Part shown: positions 40,698 through 50,290 of the stretch, one piece after another
Layout of the letters: the number at the start of each line of letters is the position of its first letter
Numbering within the stretch: position 1 is the first letter of the stretch
From: Glaciecola sp947496235
GTDB taxonomy: Bacteria > Pseudomonadota > Gammaproteobacteria > Enterobacterales > Alteromonadaceae
Direction of reading: 5' to 3'
Length of the DNA: 64,000 nucleotides
Assembly: GCF_050306235.1 (NCBI RefSeq)
Contig: NZ_JBLWFH010000013.1
Coordinates: 1-64,000, forward strand
Notes under the pieces: model-generated
The model's input: the letters and a program-made list of their open reading frames with translations, nothing else
Databases searched by the model: none
What the model was told of the DNA's origin: nothing
Made by a program: the position numbers and the translations under genes

Positions 40698-41682
40698 GTT
40701 TATTTGGCCTTGGATTTTTGTCCTAGCTCCCTTACCTTTGCTGATTTACTTTTTTGTGCCTGAAAAGAAAGGCAATCAATCTGCAGCGCTTCGAGTTCCC
40801 ACTAGCCATGCGTTTGGGATGCTTTCAAGTGGACCTGTTGCAAAATCGTCTTTAACTCTAATTCCGGTATTTATTATTTGGCTTTTATTAGTGACTGCTG
40901 CTGCTCGCCCTCAATGGCTTGGCGAACCTATCGCTATTCCTACCCAAGGCAGAGACTTAATGGTGGCTGTGGATTTATCTGGCAGTATGAAGGCGCGAGA
41001 TATGGAAGTCAGGGGGCAACCCGTAAATAGACTCAGTATGATTAAGTATGTGTTATCAGATTTCATTAACCGCCGTGTTGGGGATCGCTTAGGTTTAATT
41101 TTGTTTGCTGACACAGCCTATTTACAAGCGCCTTTGACCTATGACCGAAAAACCGTAGAAACCCTGTTAAATGAAAGTGTTATCGGCCTAGTAGGCGAAA
41201 ATACGGCGATTGGAGATGCTATCGGGCTAGCTGTTAAACGCTTTCGGGAACGGGAGAAATCAAACCGAGTACTTATCTTGCTAACCGATGGCCGCAATAC
41301 AGCAGGGAACATCACGCCAGAACAAGCATTAAATTTGGCCAAAGAAAATCAAGTGACTATCTACACTATAGGCGTTGGAAGCAATACTCGGTCTATGTTC
41401 GGGTTTAGCGCACCCTCAAGCGGTTCTGACTTTGACGAAGCAACACTAAAAATGGTAGCAGAAGAAACCGGTGGTGCATTTTTCAAAGCGAATGATACAG
41501 AGTCACTCATCAATATTTATCGTCAATTAGATGAGCTAGAACCCATTGAAGCAGGCAATGAAAAAATGCGTCCGCAAACGGCACTTTACTACTATCCACT
41601 CGCTGCAGCACTCCTGTTGAGCATTGTCATCACCCTTTTCAGTATTTTCGTTGGTATGCGTAAAACGGAGGAAGCAGCATGA
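40690..41682 (+). CDS. batA: VWA-domain membrane protein (BatA-like)
   Basis: The 330-aa product has an N-terminal helix pair (about 5-22 and 56-76), a von Willebrand A domain (about 92-285) with an intact MIDAS (AVDLSGSMKARDM … LTDGRNTAG), and a C-terminal transmembrane helix (about 300-322). BatA proteins belong to the Bacteroides aerotolerance type operon; in proteobacteria they act in the envelope with MoxR. It is translationally coupled to both neighbours (8 and 4 nt overlap). Confidence 0.87.
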   Translation: MFEFIWPWIFVLAPLPLLIYFFVPEKKGNQSAALRVPTSHAFGMLSSGPVAKSSLTLIPVFIIWLLLVTAAARPQWLGEPIAIPTQGRDLMVAVDLSGSMKARDMEVRGQPVNRLSMIKYVLSDFINRRVGDRLGLILFADTAYLQAPLTYDRKTVETLLNESVIGLVGENTAIGDAIGLAVKRFREREKSNRVLILLTDGRNTAGNITPEQALNLAKENQVTIYTIGVGSNTRSMFGFSAPSSGSDFDEATLKMVAEETGGAFFKANDTESLINIYRQLDELEPIEAGNEKMRPQTALYYYPLAAALLLSIVITLFSIFVGMRKTEEAA

Positions 41683-43610
41683 GTGAATTTACTGATTTTC
41701 ATTTTTTACGCCCATTGGCACTGATAGGCATTTTGATTTTACCTATTTTTAGTTATCTACTTTTGAAAGTGCAAAATCGTAAAACAGCATGGCGAAGCCT
41801 TGTTCCCACGCATTTACAAGCCCATCTGTTATCCGAAAGCAGTAAGCAAGGCTATAAGGCACCATTTTGGATGTTAGCGTTTGTTTGGATTGTTTGCTGT
41901 ATAGCCCTTGCTGGTCCTACATGGGAAAAACTCCCACAACCGGTTTATCAAAGCCAAACAGGTAAAGTGGTGCTAATGGATATGTCCCTATCCATGCGCA
42001 GTACAGACGTTAATCCAGATCGTCTGACTCGAGCTAAATTCAAGGCACTAGATTTGATAGAAAGAATAGATGAAGGAGAAATCGGCTTGGTGGCATATGC
42101 TGGAGATGCTTTTGTCATTAGTCCGTTAACTCAAGATATCGAAAACATAGAGAACCTTCTTCCTAGTTTGAGTCCTGAAATTATGCCTGTACTGGGCAGT
42201 AATCCTTTTGCAGGATTACATCAAGCAGCAGAATTACTTGCTAATGCTGGCTATACAGAAGGTGATATTTATTGGATAACCGACGGCATTGAATATCCTG
42301 ATGTTGAGCTAGTGCAAGAATTTATGAATGAAACCAGCTTCCGCTTGTCTGTGTTATTGGTTGGTACAGAACAAGGAGCGCCGATTAAATTGGTAGACGG
42401 CACCTTATTAAAAGACAATAGAGGTAACATAGTATTGCCTAAAGTAAATTCACGGTATTTAACCCAGGCGTTTGGAAATAAGCCTGTAAAACTGACAGAA
42501 ATGACAACCAACACGTCGGATATAGAACGCATGATCCTAAGTGATAACACTTTTAATAGAGATGTTGTTGCTAGCGACGAAGAAATAAAGGGCGACGTTT
42601 GGCGTGATATGGGTGCTTTTTTAGCCTTAGCTATCCTGCCCTTCGCGCTTTGGTTTTTCCGAAAAGGTGTGTTGTTTTCATTAATTTTTGTAATCAGCTT
42701 CTTATCTTCCCCTGAACCTGCTTATGCAGACGAATCGGATGCCTTACCTAAACCCGAATTAGGAATAGTTGATAAGATGTTTTTGAATAACGACCAAAAA
42801 GGTGTACGTCAATACTATCAACAGGATTACGAAACTGCCCAAGAATCATTCGATCGCCCTGATTGGAAGGCCGCCGCGGCTTACAAGGCTGGCGATTATG
42901 AAACTGCACTGTCTTTATATGAAGGACTTGACGGCATTGAGAATACGTATAACGCCGGAAATGCACTGGCCCAACTCGGACGCCTGCAGGATGCTATAGA
43001 TGCTTATGATAAAGTATTGTCCGAGCAACCATCGCACGTAGAAGCCATGGAAAATAAAAAAATTGTTGAATCCATGATGCAGCAACAAGAACAGGAAAAT
43101 CAACAAAATCAGGATCAAAACGATCAAGGACAAGAAAATCAGTCTGGCGAACAGCAACAACGCGATGAAAATCAACAAGGTCAGCAAGATCAACAAAATT
43201 CTGATCAGTCATCTTCTCAGCAAAATGAGAATCAAAACAGCGATAGTCAGCAGCAAGAATCAAATGCTGAGCAACAGGAAAATTCTTCCAATTCTGAACA
43301 ACAAAATAATTCCTCTTCAGAACAAGAAGGTGAGCAAGAAAGTGAGCTAGAAAAAGAACAACAGCAAAATGCTGAACAACCTAATTCAGAACAACAACAG
43401 GAACCCATCAATAATCCTGATTCCGTTATCCAAGGACAAGTAAACCCTGAAGACATGACACCCGAAGAACGTGAAAAAATGCGACAAATGCAAATGTTGA
43501 TGAATCGAGTACCAGATGATCCTGCATTTTTGTTAAAACGAAAAATGCTATTAGAAGCCCAAAGCAGGCGTCAGCAAAGAGCCCCTAGTGTAAAAGAGCA
43601 AACATGGTAA
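41679..43610 (+). CDS. VWA-TPR fusion membrane protein (BatB+BatC) with long Gln/Asn/Glu tract
   Basis: The 643-aa protein joins two usual Bat components. Residues about 1-330 are BatB-like, with TM helices near 12-28, 65-80 and 305-325 and a VWA domain with VLMDMSLSMRSTD. A signal-like hydrophobic segment and TPR repeats (about 395-465, YETALSLYEGLDGIENTYNAGNALAQLGRLQDAIDAYDKVLSEQPSH) are BatC-like. Residues about 468-595 are almost only Q, N, E, S and D. The C-terminus (PEDMTPEEREKMRQMQMLMNRVPDDPAFLLKRKM) is conserved-looking. The low-complexity tract gives many false frames. Confidence 0.85.
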   Translation: MSEFTDFHFLRPLALIGILILPIFSYLLLKVQNRKTAWRSLVPTHLQAHLLSESSKQGYKAPFWMLAFVWIVCCIALAGPTWEKLPQPVYQSQTGKVVLMDMSLSMRSTDVNPDRLTRAKFKALDLIERIDEGEIGLVAYAGDAFVISPLTQDIENIENLLPSLSPEIMPVLGSNPFAGLHQAAELLANAGYTEGDIYWITDGIEYPDVELVQEFMNETSFRLSVLLVGTEQGAPIKLVDGTLLKDNRGNIVLPKVNSRYLTQAFGNKPVKLTEMTTNTSDIERMILSDNTFNRDVVASDEEIKGDVWRDMGAFLALAILPFALWFFRKGVLFSLIFVISFLSSPEPAYADESDALPKPELGIVDKMFLNNDQKGVRQYYQQDYETAQESFDRPDWKAAAAYKAGDYETALSLYEGLDGIENTYNAGNALAQLGRLQDAIDAYDKVLSEQPSHVEAMENKKIVESMMQQQEQENQQNQDQNDQGQENQSGEQQQRDENQQGQQDQQNSDQSSSQQNENQNSDSQQQESNAEQQENSSNSEQQNNSSSEQEGEQESELEKEQQQNAEQPNSEQQQEPINNPDSVIQGQVNPEDMTPEEREKMRQMQMLMNRVPDDPAFLLKRKMLLEAQSRRQQRAPSVKEQTW

Positions 43611-43614
43611 GCCA

Positions 43615-45312
43615 ATGAAACATATTTTAAGTATCATCATTATTTTTTGTACGCTTAATGCTTTTGCAAAAACCGAAAACCTAATAGCCTCTGTTGATCA
43701 AAATCCGGTGCTAGTAGATGAGTCATTTACCTTAACGATTACCGCTAATGGAAGTCCTGACAGTCAGACCATCGATTTTTCAGCTCTTGAGCAAAATTTT
43801 CGCGTCAGCGCGCCATCCGTTAGCCAATCTACTCAAATAATTAATGGTAATCGTTCGTCTTCGGTTAGTTGGCGATTGACACTGTTCCCTCGTGCCACCG
43901 GGAGTTTTGAAATTCCGTCTTTTAGCCTAGACGGAAAAACCACTCAACCAATCACCCTAAATGTAGTTGAGTCCTCCCAAGCTGGGGATCAACCTCGAGA
44001 GTTTTATATCACCACTGAAGTGAGCGAAAATAAAATCTATTTGCAACAACAGTTGGTTTATACGGTAAAAATATTTCTGGCTGGCGAAATTCAAAGTGGC
44101 TCTTTAAGTGAACCTGTATTGGATGGTGCTATTATTGAAAAATTGGGAGAAGATAAAGAATATCAAGAGTTAATAAATGGGGTTCGATATCGTGTAATTG
44201 AGCGAAACTTTGCCATTATTCCCCAATCAAGTGGTGAATATAAAGTTCAAAGTCCATTATTTGAAGCCCGAGTTTTAAGTGGCGGCCGTCAAGGTTTTGC
44301 GTATTTCAACCGAACCAAGAATATTAGTCGAGTTGGCGAAGATCAACAATTAACCGTTGCGCCTATTCCTCCAGGATATCAGTACACTTGGCTTCCCAGC
44401 GAACTCGTGCAAATCAATGAAGAGTGGCAAGGTGACCCAGACAACATCAAAGCCGGTGAACCCATCACTCGCACCATTACCTTAACAGCCCTAGGTTTAA
44501 TTGAAGAGCAATTGCCGGATTTTGGCGGAACTTACCACCCAAGCTTTAAAACTTATCCAGAACAACCTCAGAAAACAACTGTTCAGCGAAATAACAAACT
44601 AATTGCGCAAAGTGTGCAGAGCACTGCCATTATTGCAGAACAAAATGGTCAATTTGTAGTGCCTGAAATAAGAATACCTTGGTTCAACGTAAACACTGGA
44701 AAAACTGAATTTGCTGTTGTTCCGGCAAAATCTGTGACCGTGACCGGTAATCAAATTGTTCTAAATAACTCAGCAGATAATGCTCAACCAGCCCCAAGTG
44801 CTGGCGAAAATCCTGCTGAGATAACCAATCAAGAAGCTAACAGCTCACCTAGGGTTGTAGCGCCCTTATTTGATTGGTTACACATACTGTTGATGGTTTG
44901 TGTGGTTTTACTATCGGTTTGTTTATTTGTTGTATGGTCTAGGGGCAAAACTTCTGAACCGGTCCATCAAACTAATAGCTCTATAAATACCTCTGAAACA
45001 GCAGCTTGGCACAGCGTGGTCAATTGCATCAAACAAAATAAGACCAACTTATTACCACAGAAACTTTGTCATTGGTTAAGTGTGTTGACTAGCAAGCATT
45101 TTTATTCGGCTACAGATGCCCTTAAATTCATCAATAATGCGCAATTATTGCGCGACTATGATAGTCTTTTAACAGCAAGGTATAAAACTGCTGAACATGA
45201 GGTAAAGTCTGAGCACCTTGAATCATCTGCTTTCTTAACCGAATTAGAAAATCAACGACAAAAATGGTTGAACAAGCAAAGCGCCCCATTGGACAATATT
45301 TATCAGCAATAG
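43615..45312 (+). CDS. batD: BatD-like oxygen-tolerance protein
   Basis: The 565-aa product has a signal peptide (about 1-18, IFCTLNAFA). Extracytoplasmic beta-rich repeats follow (e.g. ASVDQNPVLVDESFTLTITANG, PREFYITTEVSENKIYLQQQLVYTVKIF), then one transmembrane helix (about 418-440, LLMVCVVLLSVCLFVVW) and a cytoplasmic helical tail. This is the BatD (oxygen tolerance) architecture. It begins 4 bp after the BatB/C fusion and completes the moxR-DUF58-DUF4381-batA-batBC-batD operon. Confidence 0.87.
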   Translation: MKHILSIIIIFCTLNAFAKTENLIASVDQNPVLVDESFTLTITANGSPDSQTIDFSALEQNFRVSAPSVSQSTQIINGNRSSSVSWRLTLFPRATGSFEIPSFSLDGKTTQPITLNVVESSQAGDQPREFYITTEVSENKIYLQQQLVYTVKIFLAGEIQSGSLSEPVLDGAIIEKLGEDKEYQELINGVRYRVIERNFAIIPQSSGEYKVQSPLFEARVLSGGRQGFAYFNRTKNISRVGEDQQLTVAPIPPGYQYTWLPSELVQINEEWQGDPDNIKAGEPITRTITLTALGLIEEQLPDFGGTYHPSFKTYPEQPQKTTVQRNNKLIAQSVQSTAIIAEQNGQFVVPEIRIPWFNVNTGKTEFAVVPAKSVTVTGNQIVLNNSADNAQPAPSAGENPAEITNQEANSSPRVVAPLFDWLHILLMVCVVLLSVCLFVVWSRGKTSEPVHQTNSSINTSETAAWHSVVNCIKQNKTNLLPQKLCHWLSVLTSKHFYSATDALKFINNAQLLRDYDSLLTARYKTAEHEVKSEHLESSAFLTELENQRQKWLNKQSAPLDNIYQQ

Positions 45313-45354
45313 CGTAAAGTTACGATAAAGAAACAAATAACAAGAGAATAATTT

Positions 45355-47214
45355 ATGAAATTCCGCTCCCCTTTTATTCTTTCAATGCTGTTGATAGGAA
45401 CAGGAACGATTTACGGCTGTTCAGATAACCAAACGACAGCCCGGGAATCAGATTCTCAATCCAAGCAAGCAATCAATTACGGACACGTAAAAAAGCCCGA
45501 AAAAATTACCGAATTTTTTACCCTATCCTATGAAGACGATTTAAAAAGTAGTCCGCTTACTCAATCATATCGCGGCATAAAATGGGACTACGATAAATGG
45601 GATGATCTTTCCCCTGAAGCTGAAGAAGCGCGAATTGAATTACTTAAGCAACGCCTAGAGACACTTAATTCATTTGATCAAAGTGAATTTACAGCACAGC
45701 AAAAGCTAAGTTTTATTTTATACAAACAAGATATCGAACGACGCTTAGCTAACGATGAATTTAGAGCCCATAGCTATGTCATGCAGCAATTGAGCGGTTG
45801 GCACACTAGAATTCCTAGTTTTATGATCAATATTCATAAGATAAGTACCCTAAGTGACGCTCAGGATTATATTTCCAGACTAAACAAAGTTGATGTTTTA
45901 TTTGAACAATTAATTGCGCAACTACAACTTAGGGAAGACGCTGGTGTATTTCCCCCCAAATGGTCTTACGATCAGATGATTCAGGCTTCCGCAAATGTTA
46001 TTTCCGGTAACCCTTTCGAAGAGAAACCTAACGATTCTACTTTGCTTGCTGATTTTAAAGAAAAACTCGATAGTTTAGGTTTATCCAACGCAGAAAAATC
46101 AGGCTTGATAAACCAACTAAATGACGCATTGCTCAACAGTGTCAAACCCGCCTATGAAAATATGATCGCTACCTTAACAAAACAACGAGCATTGAGTCCT
46201 GAAGGAGACGGAGTGTGGCGACTTCCTCAAGGCGATAAGTGGTATCAAAATCGACTTGCATGGTATACAACTACAGATTTAGATGCTCAACAAGTACACG
46301 ACCTTGGCTTATTACATGTAGAGCGCATCCATAATCAAATGCAGGCTATCATGCAGCAAGTTGGTTTCACTGGAACTCTGCAGGAATTTTTTGTTTTTAT
46401 GCGTAATGATCCTCAGTTTTATTACGAGAACACACCTGAAGGTAAACAAGAATACTTAAATCAAGCTAAAGCGCTGATTGATGATATGAAAACGCGATTG
46501 CCTGAATATTTTGGTTTAATTCCGCAAGCGGATATTCGAGTAAAAGCTGTAGAAGCATTTCGCGAACAAACTGCTGGAAAAGCCTTTTATCAAAGCCCAG
46601 CAGTTGATAGTTCTCGTCCGGGCACCTACTACGCCAATTTATATAAAATGGATGCCATGCCGACTTATCAAATGGCAGCCCTCGCGTATCACGAAGGAAT
46701 TCCTGGCCATCATATGCAAAGAAGTATTACGCAGGAACTAGACGGCATTCCAGAATTTCAAAAATACCTATCCTTCACAGCATTTACCGAAGGATGGGGA
46801 TTATATTCTGAAGAATTAGCCAAAGACATGGGGCTTTATCAAGATCCATATGCTGATTTTGGACGCCTTGCAATGGAGTTATGGCGAGCATGTCGACTTG
46901 TAGTAGATACTGGTATTCATGACAAACAATGGTCAAAAAAACAAGCTATAGATTATCTCGTTGAAAATACCCCCAATGCCGAAAGCGATGCGATAAAAGC
47001 CATTGAACGCTATATTGCGTTACCGGGTCAGGCCACAGCCTACATGATAGGTAAACTTAAGATTATGGCGTTAAGAGAAAAGGCGCAAAAAACGTTAGGC
47101 GACAGGTTTTCATATGCTGATTTTCATGATCAAGTATTAAAAAATGGACCTATTCCATTGAATGTACTCGAACAGCAAATAGATGCTTGGATAGCTGATG
47201 TGGCGTCTAGATAA
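45355..47214 (+). CDS. DUF885 lipoprotein (putative zinc carboxypeptidase-like)
   Basis: The 619-aa protein has a lipoprotein signal with lipobox IYGC (Cys22) and the DUF885 domain. The core motif is HEGIPGHHMQRSI (about residue 448), an HExxxH-like metal site, followed by FTEGWGLYSEELAKDMG with a likely third ligand Glu. Others of this family are envelope peptidases. It starts 42 bp after batD with a good AAGAG RBS but may have its own promoter. Substrate unknown. Confidence 0.85.
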   Translation: MKFRSPFILSMLLIGTGTIYGCSDNQTTARESDSQSKQAINYGHVKKPEKITEFFTLSYEDDLKSSPLTQSYRGIKWDYDKWDDLSPEAEEARIELLKQRLETLNSFDQSEFTAQQKLSFILYKQDIERRLANDEFRAHSYVMQQLSGWHTRIPSFMINIHKISTLSDAQDYISRLNKVDVLFEQLIAQLQLREDAGVFPPKWSYDQMIQASANVISGNPFEEKPNDSTLLADFKEKLDSLGLSNAEKSGLINQLNDALLNSVKPAYENMIATLTKQRALSPEGDGVWRLPQGDKWYQNRLAWYTTTDLDAQQVHDLGLLHVERIHNQMQAIMQQVGFTGTLQEFFVFMRNDPQFYYENTPEGKQEYLNQAKALIDDMKTRLPEYFGLIPQADIRVKAVEAFREQTAGKAFYQSPAVDSSRPGTYYANLYKMDAMPTYQMAALAYHEGIPGHHMQRSITQELDGIPEFQKYLSFTAFTEGWGLYSEELAKDMGLYQDPYADFGRLAMELWRACRLVVDTGIHDKQWSKKQAIDYLVENTPNAESDAIKAIERYIALPGQATAYMIGKLKIMALREKAQKTLGDRFSYADFHDQVLKNGPIPLNVLEQQIDAWIADVASR

Positions 47215-47383
47215 CGCAGCCGGATCAGAATTAGAAATTTATTGACTGAAAATTATTTTACAAAAAGAGCTTTGGTTAAAAAATCTGGACGACCGAGCGC
47301 TTTTGTTTGTTTCTAAACAGATAGACTAAAAAAATATTTAGGCGTTAAGAAAGATTAACAAAGTAACTACGGTCTCATCTATC

Positions 47384-47896
47384 ATGAAAACAAAACAACT
47401 TAAATACGAAGCACTTGTTAAAGCCTATCACGCAGATATTTATCGCTATGCTGTGTGGTTGATTAAAGACACAAGTATTGCTGAAGATGTGGTTCAAGAG
47501 ACCTTTTTACGCGCTTGGAAATCTCTAGACGCCTTACAAGATGAAGGTGCAGCTAAGTCGTGGTTAATCACTATTCTTAGAAGAGAAAATGCCAGACGCT
47601 TTGAAAGAAAACAATTTGATTTGGTCGATATCGACGATGTAAGCGTAGCTGATCCTAGGGCAACGGATAATGGCAATGCAAGTCAACGTGAGCTAAGACG
47701 AGCCATAGGCCAGCTAGGCGAAGAGTATAGAGAACCCTTATTTTTACAAGTTATCATGGGATACAGTGGTGAAGAAATCGCTACTCAACTTGATTTAAAC
47801 ATTAATACAGTTATGACGCGCTTGTTCAGAGCACGCAGCCAATTGAAAGAATTTATGACAAAAACAACTCACCTGGGGGCTAAGATAAATGGATGA
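47384..47896 (+). CDS. ECF-type sigma factor (RpoE-like) paired with DUF3379
   Basis: The 170-aa product has sigma region 2 (YHADIYRYAVWLIKDTSIAEDVVQETFLRAWKSLDAL…SWLITILRRENARRFERK) and region 4 (LGEEYREPLFLQVIMGYSGEEIATQLDLNINTVMTRLFRARSQLKEF). The 169-bp region upstream has no gene. Its stop overlaps the next gene by 8 nt, and that gene is a DUF3379 protein, a constant partner in Alteromonadales and Vibrionales. It is unrelated in context to the TonB-linked sigma factor at 25.8 kb. Confidence 0.9.
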   Translation: MKTKQLKYEALVKAYHADIYRYAVWLIKDTSIAEDVVQETFLRAWKSLDALQDEGAAKSWLITILRRENARRFERKQFDLVDIDDVSVADPRATDNGNASQRELRRAIGQLGEEYREPLFLQVIMGYSGEEIATQLDLNINTVMTRLFRARSQLKEFMTKTTHLGAKING

Positions 47897-48587
47897 TTTG
47901 ACATTCCGACGTACCGTTTATGCAGATCCTTTCACACAAGACAAGGAAGTGATTCAAGCTGCTCAGGACGATCCCAAAAAACAAGCATTTTGGGAGGAAG
48001 TGAAAGAAATGGAATCTGCCATTGAGCAGGCAATGAATATTCCAGTACCCGATAATTTATCTGAAAAACTCTTGTTAAAACAGAGTATTGGACAAGAGAA
48101 AAAAGAACAGAAACGCAAAAGATGGGTATATGGAATGGCAGCTTCGGTAGCTGTCACTGCTATGTTAAGCTTTAGCTATATGCGTTACGGCACTAGTATT
48201 TCTGCAACAGCGCTCACTCACATTGATCATGCAGATTATGAGGTTGCCAATTACGGTCCTGTTGATTTGCAAACAGTAAACGCAAAATTGGTCAATTTTA
48301 ACGGGCATTTAGAGAACGGACTGGATAATATGTTATCTGCAAACTTTTGTTATCTAAATACAGTTAAAAGTTTGCATATTATAGTGCAAGGTAAAGAAGG
48401 TCTTCTATCGTTATTTATATTACCCCAAGATGTTACTGATCCTATTGATGCACAGTTTAGCAACGAAGAACTTTCCGGTGTGAGTTTTCTATTAGAATCT
48501 ACTCGATTACTTGTGGTCGGAGAAAACGAAGAAGAAATCAATTCATTGGCAGAATCGGCTAAACAACTTCTATCATTTTCAGCTTAA
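47889..48587 (+). CDS. DUF3379 protein, probable anti-sigma factor
   Basis: The 232-aa product begins with a cytoplasmic helical segment (FRRTVYADPFTQDKEVIQAAQDDPKKQAFWEEVKEMESAIEQAM). One membrane helix (about 79-97, WVYGMAASVAVTAMLSFSY) and an extracytoplasmic domain with a conserved-looking Cys (SANFCYLNTVKSLH) follow. This is the DUF3379 pattern. Topology and overlap with the sigma gene point to a membrane anti-sigma factor. A terminator follows 6 bp after the stop. Confidence 0.75.
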   Translation: MDDLTFRRTVYADPFTQDKEVIQAAQDDPKKQAFWEEVKEMESAIEQAMNIPVPDNLSEKLLLKQSIGQEKKEQKRKRWVYGMAASVAVTAMLSFSYMRYGTSISATALTHIDHADYEVANYGPVDLQTVNAKLVNFNGHLENGLDNMLSANFCYLNTVKSLHIIVQGKEGLLSLFILPQDVTDPIDAQFSNEELSGVSFLLESTRLLVVGENEEEINSLAESAKQLLSFSA

Positions 48588-48592
48588 CTCCC

Positions 48593-48623
48593 AAAGCCTC
48601 GCAATTTTAAACGCGAGGCTTTA
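48593..48623 (+). terminator. terminator after the sigma/DUF3379 pair
   Basis: A 10-bp perfect stem AAAGCCTCGC / GCGAGGCTTT with a 10-nt loop is followed by a T-rich but interrupted stretch. It lies immediately after the DUF3379 gene. Confidence 0.75.
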
Positions 48624-48766
48624 TTACATTTTATTTACCCAAAATTTACAAAAAGCAGTTATTATCGCCCTTCCCTTTAGATCTATTCCTATCCTGTTAC
48701 CATACAAAGGGTTCAGGAGAATTTATCAATTAATTCCAAATCAAAAACTTATAAAAAGAGGAAACG

Positions 48767-50287
48767 ATGGAAGTAGGAACCTATATATCGCTAGCAATTT
48801 ATTTTCTCGCAATGCTAGGGATCGGGCTTTATGCGTATAGAACAAACGAAGAAAGTGCATCAGGTTATCTTTTAGGAGGCCGTAAGCTGTCCGCCCCAGT
48901 TACCGCACTTTCAGCAGGGGCATCTGATATGTCCGGATGGATGCTAATGGGTGTACCCGGAGCCATGTATTTATCTGGCGCGTCTTCGTTATGGATCGCC
49001 TTCGGCTTAGTGTTGGGTGCATGGTTTAATTATTTATTGGTAGCGCCAAGACTGCGTGTGTTTACTGAAGTAGCGCACGACGCTATCACAATCCCTGACT
49101 ACCTGGAGAATCGCTTTTTCGATAAAAGCCGTGTACTTCGCATAGTGGCTTCTGTGGTCATTATTATTTTCTTCACTGTCTATACCTCGTCTGGCGTGGT
49201 TGCTGGCGGTAAGCTATTCGAGTCTAGTTTTGGCTTAGAGTACCACTATGGCGTACTAATTACCGCCGGTGTAGTGGTAGCCTACACTTTGGTCGGCGGA
49301 TTTATGGCGGTATCGCTAACCGACTTTATTCAAGGTTGCATCATGTTTATTGCGCTAATTCTTGTACCCTCGGTGGTAATATTTGAATTAGGTGGCATCA
49401 ACCAAACGTTAACAACCTTATCGGATATCAATCCAAATTTACTCAAAATGACAGTTGATGCAAATACAGGTGAAGCATTGAGCATTATTGGGGTTATTTC
49501 TCTCATGAGTTGGGGACTGGGTTACTTTGGACAACCTCATATAATAGTGCGCTTCATGGCAATTCATTCGATAAAAGCATTACCTACCGCACGCCGCATC
49601 GGTATGTCTTGGATGATAGTCTCATTGTTCGGCGCAGCCATGACAGGTTTATTTGGTTTAGCTTATGTTATTGGTAATAACGTCCCGCTAGATGACCATG
49701 AGACAATTTTCATTGTGTTATCTCAATTACTGTTTCACCCGCTAATCGGTGGTTTTTTGCTGGCAGCAATACTGGCAGCCATTATGAGTACTATTTCGTC
49801 ACAGCTTTTAGTGACGTCCAGCTCATTAACCCGTGATATTTACGCAAGCTTTATTGATAGAAACGCCAGTGAGAAATCACAAGTGTTTGTTGGACGAGTA
49901 TCAGTATTTATTGTTTCTGTCGTCGCAATTTTACTTGCCTTTGGTGAAAATAAAACTATCTTAGATTTAGTAAGTAACGCTTGGGCAGGTTTTGGCGCAG
50001 CTTTTGGTCCAATGATAATTTTGTCATTAGTTTGGAAAGGTATGTCCAAAAATGCTGCAATTGCTGGTATTTTAACCGGCGCAGTGGTTGTCCTTATTTG
50101 GATTTATGCACCTCTAGGTGAAAATGGTGAAACCTTGTCTTCAACTTTGTATGAAATAATACCAGGCTTTATTGCATCGACTATTGCGATACTTATTGTT
50201 GGAAAAATTTCACCTCCGAAAACTAATGCTTTAGTAGAATTGTTCGATAAATATGAAAAGAAACTTGAAGAAGAACATATTGGATAA
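48767..50287 (+). CDS. putP: Sodium/proline symporter PutP
   Basis: PutP imports proline with Na+ (solute:sodium symporter family). The 506-aa product has about thirteen helices. SSF motifs are visible: GGRKLSAPVTALSAGASDMSGWMLMGVPG near residue 40 (the Na+/substrate helix 2 region), YTLVGGFMAVSLTDFIQG, WGLGYFGQPHIIVRFMAI and STISSQLLVTSSSLTRDIY. RBS AAAGAGGAAACG precedes the ATG. No putA is near, so regulation is not inferable here. Confidence 0.93.
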   Translation: MEVGTYISLAIYFLAMLGIGLYAYRTNEESASGYLLGGRKLSAPVTALSAGASDMSGWMLMGVPGAMYLSGASSLWIAFGLVLGAWFNYLLVAPRLRVFTEVAHDAITIPDYLENRFFDKSRVLRIVASVVIIIFFTVYTSSGVVAGGKLFESSFGLEYHYGVLITAGVVVAYTLVGGFMAVSLTDFIQGCIMFIALILVPSVVIFELGGINQTLTTLSDINPNLLKMTVDANTGEALSIIGVISLMSWGLGYFGQPHIIVRFMAIHSIKALPTARRIGMSWMIVSLFGAAMTGLFGLAYVIGNNVPLDDHETIFIVLSQLLFHPLIGGFLLAAILAAIMSTISSQLLVTSSSLTRDIYASFIDRNASEKSQVFVGRVSVFIVSVVAILLAFGENKTILDLVSNAWAGFGAAFGPMIILSLVWKGMSKNAAIAGILTGAVVVLIWIYAPLGENGETLSSTLYEIIPGFIASTIAILIVGKISPPKTNALVELFDKYEKKLEEEHIG

Positions 50288-50290
50288 TTA

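Noticed and set aside
42915..43456. Open frames opposite and beside the Gln-rich tract of the VWA-TPR protein
   Set aside because: Low-complexity codon composition keeps all frames open; products are repetitive and unrelated to any protein.
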